Part shown: in pieces, positions 4,261 through 6,075 of the stretch
Layout of the letters: the number at the start of each line of letters is the position of its first letter
Numbering within the stretch: position 1 is the stretch's first letter
NCBI GenBank assembly: GCA_018713375.1
Contig: DVOV01000214.1
Coordinates: 1 to 6,075 of the forward strand
Direction: 5' to 3'
Origin: Candidatus Scatomorpha stercorigallinarum
GTDB taxonomy: Bacteria; Bacillota_A; Clostridia; Oscillospirales; Oscillospiraceae
Length of the DNA: 6,075 nucleotides
Translations under genes and position numbers: made by a program
The notes under the pieces: model-generated
Told to the model about the DNA's origin: nothing
Database searches by the model: none
What the model saw: the letters and a program-made list of their open reading frames with translations, nothing else

Positions 4261-5541
4261 ATGAGCTATTCCGATAAGACCAGGGTGTTCCTCGCCTCGC
4301 ACGGCATGGAGCCGGACGGCCTCGACCTCGAGGAGTGCGCCGCCCGCTTCATCGCCGACATGGAGCTCGGCCTCGCCGGGCACAACAGCTCCCTGGACAT
4401 GATACCCACCTACCTCGCCAGCGGCGTCCCCGCCCCCGGCTCGAAAGCCGCTGTCATCGACGCCGGCGGCACCAACTTCCGCGTGGCCCTGGTGGCCTTT
4501 ACGGAGGGCGGCCCCGTCATCGAGCGCATGGAGCGCTACGCCATGCCCGGCTCGGAGGGCGCGGCCAGCTGGCAGGATTTCATCGCCTTTTCGGCGCAAA
4601 AGCTGCTGCCCTTCCTCGATGAGGCGGAGGCCATAGGCTTCTGCTTTTCCTACCGCGCGGAGGTCACCCCGGAGCGCGACGGGCGCGTCATCGCCATGTC
4701 CAAATCCGTGCAGCTTTCCGGCTGCGAAGGCCGGCTCGTCTGCGCCGACCTGCTCGCGGAGCTGCGCCGGCTGGGCGCTCCCGGGCGCAGCGCCGTCATC
4801 GTCAACGACACGGCGGCTGTGATGCTCTCCGGCGCGCCGCTGCTCTCCACCGGCGCATACGACGGCCTCTTGGGCCTCGTCTGCGGTACGGGGCAGAACA
4901 CCTGCTGCGCCATCGGCCCCGAGCGCATCCGCAAGCTCGCCCTGCCGGAGGGCGAGCCCATGATAGTGAATCTCGAATCCGGCTGCTTCGACGGCCTGCC
5001 CCGCGGCGATTTCGACCGCGAGCTGGACGCCGCCTCCACCCTTCCCGGCGACCACCTGCTGGAAAAGATGACCTCCGGCGCGTATCTCGGCGAGCTCTGC
5101 CGCCTCACGCTGCGCGGCGCGGCGCGCGACGGGCTCTTCACTTCCGCGGGCGCGGAGGCGGCGCTGTCGCTCGCTTCGCTCAGCTCCGCGGAGGCGGACG
5201 CCCTCGCCGCCGGCGCTCCCGGCCCCTTTGCGGACGAGGGCGACGCCCGGATGGCGTCCGAGCTCTGCCTGGCCGTCTATGAGCGCGCGGCGGCCTGCAT
5301 CGCGGTGAACATCGCCTCCATCCTGCTCTTCACCGGCGCGGGGCACGACCCCCGGCGCCCCGCCTGCGTCTGCGCGGACGGCTCCACCATCGTCAAGAGC
5401 CGCTGCCTGCGCCCGGCGCTGGAAGAGCAGCTGCGCTCCTTCGCCGCCGGCGAGCTGGGGCTGCACGCCGTGATACGCACGTCCGACGAGGCCCCCGTCA
5501 TCGGCACGGCCGCCGCCGCGCTGCTCAACGCCCGCAACTAA
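4261..5541 (+). CDS. Eukaryotic-type hexokinase family sugar kinase
   Basis: The gene encodes 426 residues of the hexokinase actin-like ATPase fold, distinct from the ROK glucokinases common in Firmicutes. It should phosphorylate a hexose, probably glucose, with ATP. Visible motifs in order are MIPTYL (47-52), the phosphate-1 loop DAGGTNFRVAL (67-77), a sugar loop with S147-K148, catalytic VNDTAAVML (181-189, Asp183 as base), phosphate-2 GLVCGTGQNTC (205-215), NLESG (237-241), LLEKMTSGAYLGEL (266-279) and the adenine-site CADGSTIVK (371-379). Flanks of the sugar loop differ from the classical SFP and TKGF forms. GGAGGG five bases before the ATG at 4261 fixes the start, although the frame is open far upstream. 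It begins 17 bases after the SPFH stop. Confidence 0.92.
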   Translation: MSYSDKTRVFLASHGMEPDGLDLEECAARFIADMELGLAGHNSSLDMIPTYLASGVPAPGSKAAVIDAGGTNFRVALVAFTEGGPVIERMERYAMPGSEGAASWQDFIAFSAQKLLPFLDEAEAIGFCFSYRAEVTPERDGRVIAMSKSVQLSGCEGRLVCADLLAELRRLGAPGRSAVIVNDTAAVMLSGAPLLSTGAYDGLLGLVCGTGQNTCCAIGPERIRKLALPEGEPMIVNLESGCFDGLPRGDFDRELDAASTLPGDHLLEKMTSGAYLGELCRLTLRGAARDGLFTSAGAEAALSLASLSSAEADALAAGAPGPFADEGDARMASELCLAVYERAAACIAVNIASILLFTGAGHDPRRPACVCADGSTIVKSRCLRPALEEQLRSFAAGELGLHAVIRTSDEAPVIGTAAAALLNARN

Positions 5542-5569
5542 ACTTACATACAACGGAGGAACACGAACT

Positions 5570-5962
5570 ATGGCACTGGAAACCGGCATCAAAGGCCGCG
5601 CCGAATGCACTGTCTCTGAAAAGGACACCGCCAAGGCCCTGCGCAGCGGCGGTCTCGACGTACTGGCGACGCCCATCATGATCGCGCTGATGGAGGAATC
5701 CGCCCTCACATCCGTGCGCCCCTATCTGGAAGAGGGCACGGACACTGTCGGCACCAATATCAATGTCAGCCACCTCTCGGCGACCCCCGTGGGCCTCAGG
5801 GCCTGGGCCGAGAGCGAGCTGGTGGAGATCGACCGCCGCCGCCTCGTATTCAACGTCAAGGCCTACGACGAAAAGGGCCTCATCGGTGAGGGCACGCACG
5901 AGCGCTTCATCGTCGGTATGGAGAAGTTCACCGCCAAGTGCTACGCCAAGCTGGAAAAGTAA
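5570..5962 (+). CDS. FlK-like hotdog-fold thioesterase
   Basis: The gene encodes 130 residues of the hotdog thioesterase family that includes fluoroacetyl-CoA thioesterase FlK. The FlK catalytic residues, as I recall them Thr42, Glu50 and His76, appear here as T34 (in VLATP), E42 (in LMEES) and H68 (in NVSHLSATP), with identical spacings of 8 and 26. It should cleave an acyl-CoA thioester in the cytosol. FlK relatives are widespread in clostridia, so a fluoroacetate role should not be assumed. GGAGGA at 5555-5560, nine bases before the ATG, sets the start. It is 28 bases after the hexokinase stop and last in the operon, directly before a strong terminator. Confidence 0.88.
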   Translation: MALETGIKGRAECTVSEKDTAKALRSGGLDVLATPIMIALMEESALTSVRPYLEEGTDTVGTNINVSHLSATPVGLRAWAESELVEIDRRRLVFNVKAYDEKGLIGEGTHERFIVGMEKFTAKCYAKLEK

Positions 5963-5976
5963 ATCCGCTCAGACCG

Positions 5977-6005
5977 CCTCCCCGCCCGCCGCGGGGAGGT
6001 TTTTT
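5977..6005 (+). terminator. Intrinsic terminator of the nfeD operon
   Basis: CCTCCCCGC (5977-5985) and GCGGGGAGG (5991-5999) form a perfect 9-bp GC stem around the loop CCGCC. Six T (6000-6005) follow directly. It starts 14 bases after the thioesterase stop and ends the four-gene rightward unit. Confidence 0.95.
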
Positions 6006-6075
6006 GTCCGCCGTGCGCCCTCCGCCTCATTCCGTCGATATGTTGGCGCGGCGGGGCCCGGCTTTGCAAAAATTT
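6006..6075. other. Terminal 70 bases without recognisable gene
   Basis: I see no start with a ribosome site, no RNA gene and no strong repeat here. The GC-rich part contains only weak partial complementarity between GCCGTGCGCC and GGCGCGGC. The final bases turn AT-rich, which could be the start of a promoter region or gene spacer beyond the window. Confidence 0.5.

Noticed and set aside
4174..5709. 511-codon minus-strand frame opposite the hexokinase
   Set aside because: It is another GC-driven shadow frame. The plus strand has complete hexokinase motifs and a good ribosome site.

Overview
The window is GC-rich and compact. It looks like chromosomal DNA of a high-GC member of the Firmicutes, probably a gut clostridium of the Oscillospirales or Christensenellales type. 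This is inferred from a YerC/YecD-type TrpR relative, Hsp33, CCA-encoding tRNA genes, strong GGAGG-type ribosome sites and a Firmicutes-like tRNA-Cys 5' end. The genus cannot be fixed by eye. I see no phage, transposase, CRISPR or defence gene.

Left part (1-673), read on the minus strand. A near-consensus promoter with two phased A-tracts (588-636) drives tRNA-Val(UAC), tRNA-Phe(GAA) and tRNA-Gly(GCC). A tRNA-Cys is cut by the window edge at 1-18. Between Gly and Cys (19-310) there is no credible gene. Instead this stretch is packed with inverted repeats: a 77-nt nested hairpin, several 11-12 bp hairpins with tiny loops, a terminator-like hairpin, and a 60-nt hairpin whose two arms are themselves palindromes. 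It is the least explained part of the window.

Middle part (682-2645), also minus strand. A tight three-gene unit runs yerC (TrpR-like regulator), a class I SAM methyltransferase, then hslO (redox chaperone Hsp33). The first pair overlap by ATGA and the second pair abut as TGA-ATG, so translational coupling is likely. No U-tract terminator follows hslO, so some transcription may continue into the tRNA promoter region.

The 201-bp divergent spacer (2646-2846) holds two back-to-back promoters that share a 12-bp -10 segment in inverted orientation. A 21-bp near-palindrome lies between their -35 boxes, and a perfect 16-bp palindrome lies in the rightward leader.

Right part (2847-6005), plus strand. 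A four-gene operon encodes a short NfeD membrane protein, an SPFH/stomatin-type protein, a eukaryotic-type hexokinase and a FlK-like hotdog thioesterase, closed by a strong intrinsic terminator. NfeD and SPFH form a known membrane-microdomain pair. Their link to a sugar kinase and an acyl-CoA thioesterase is suggested only by gene order. The last 70 bases hold no recognisable gene.
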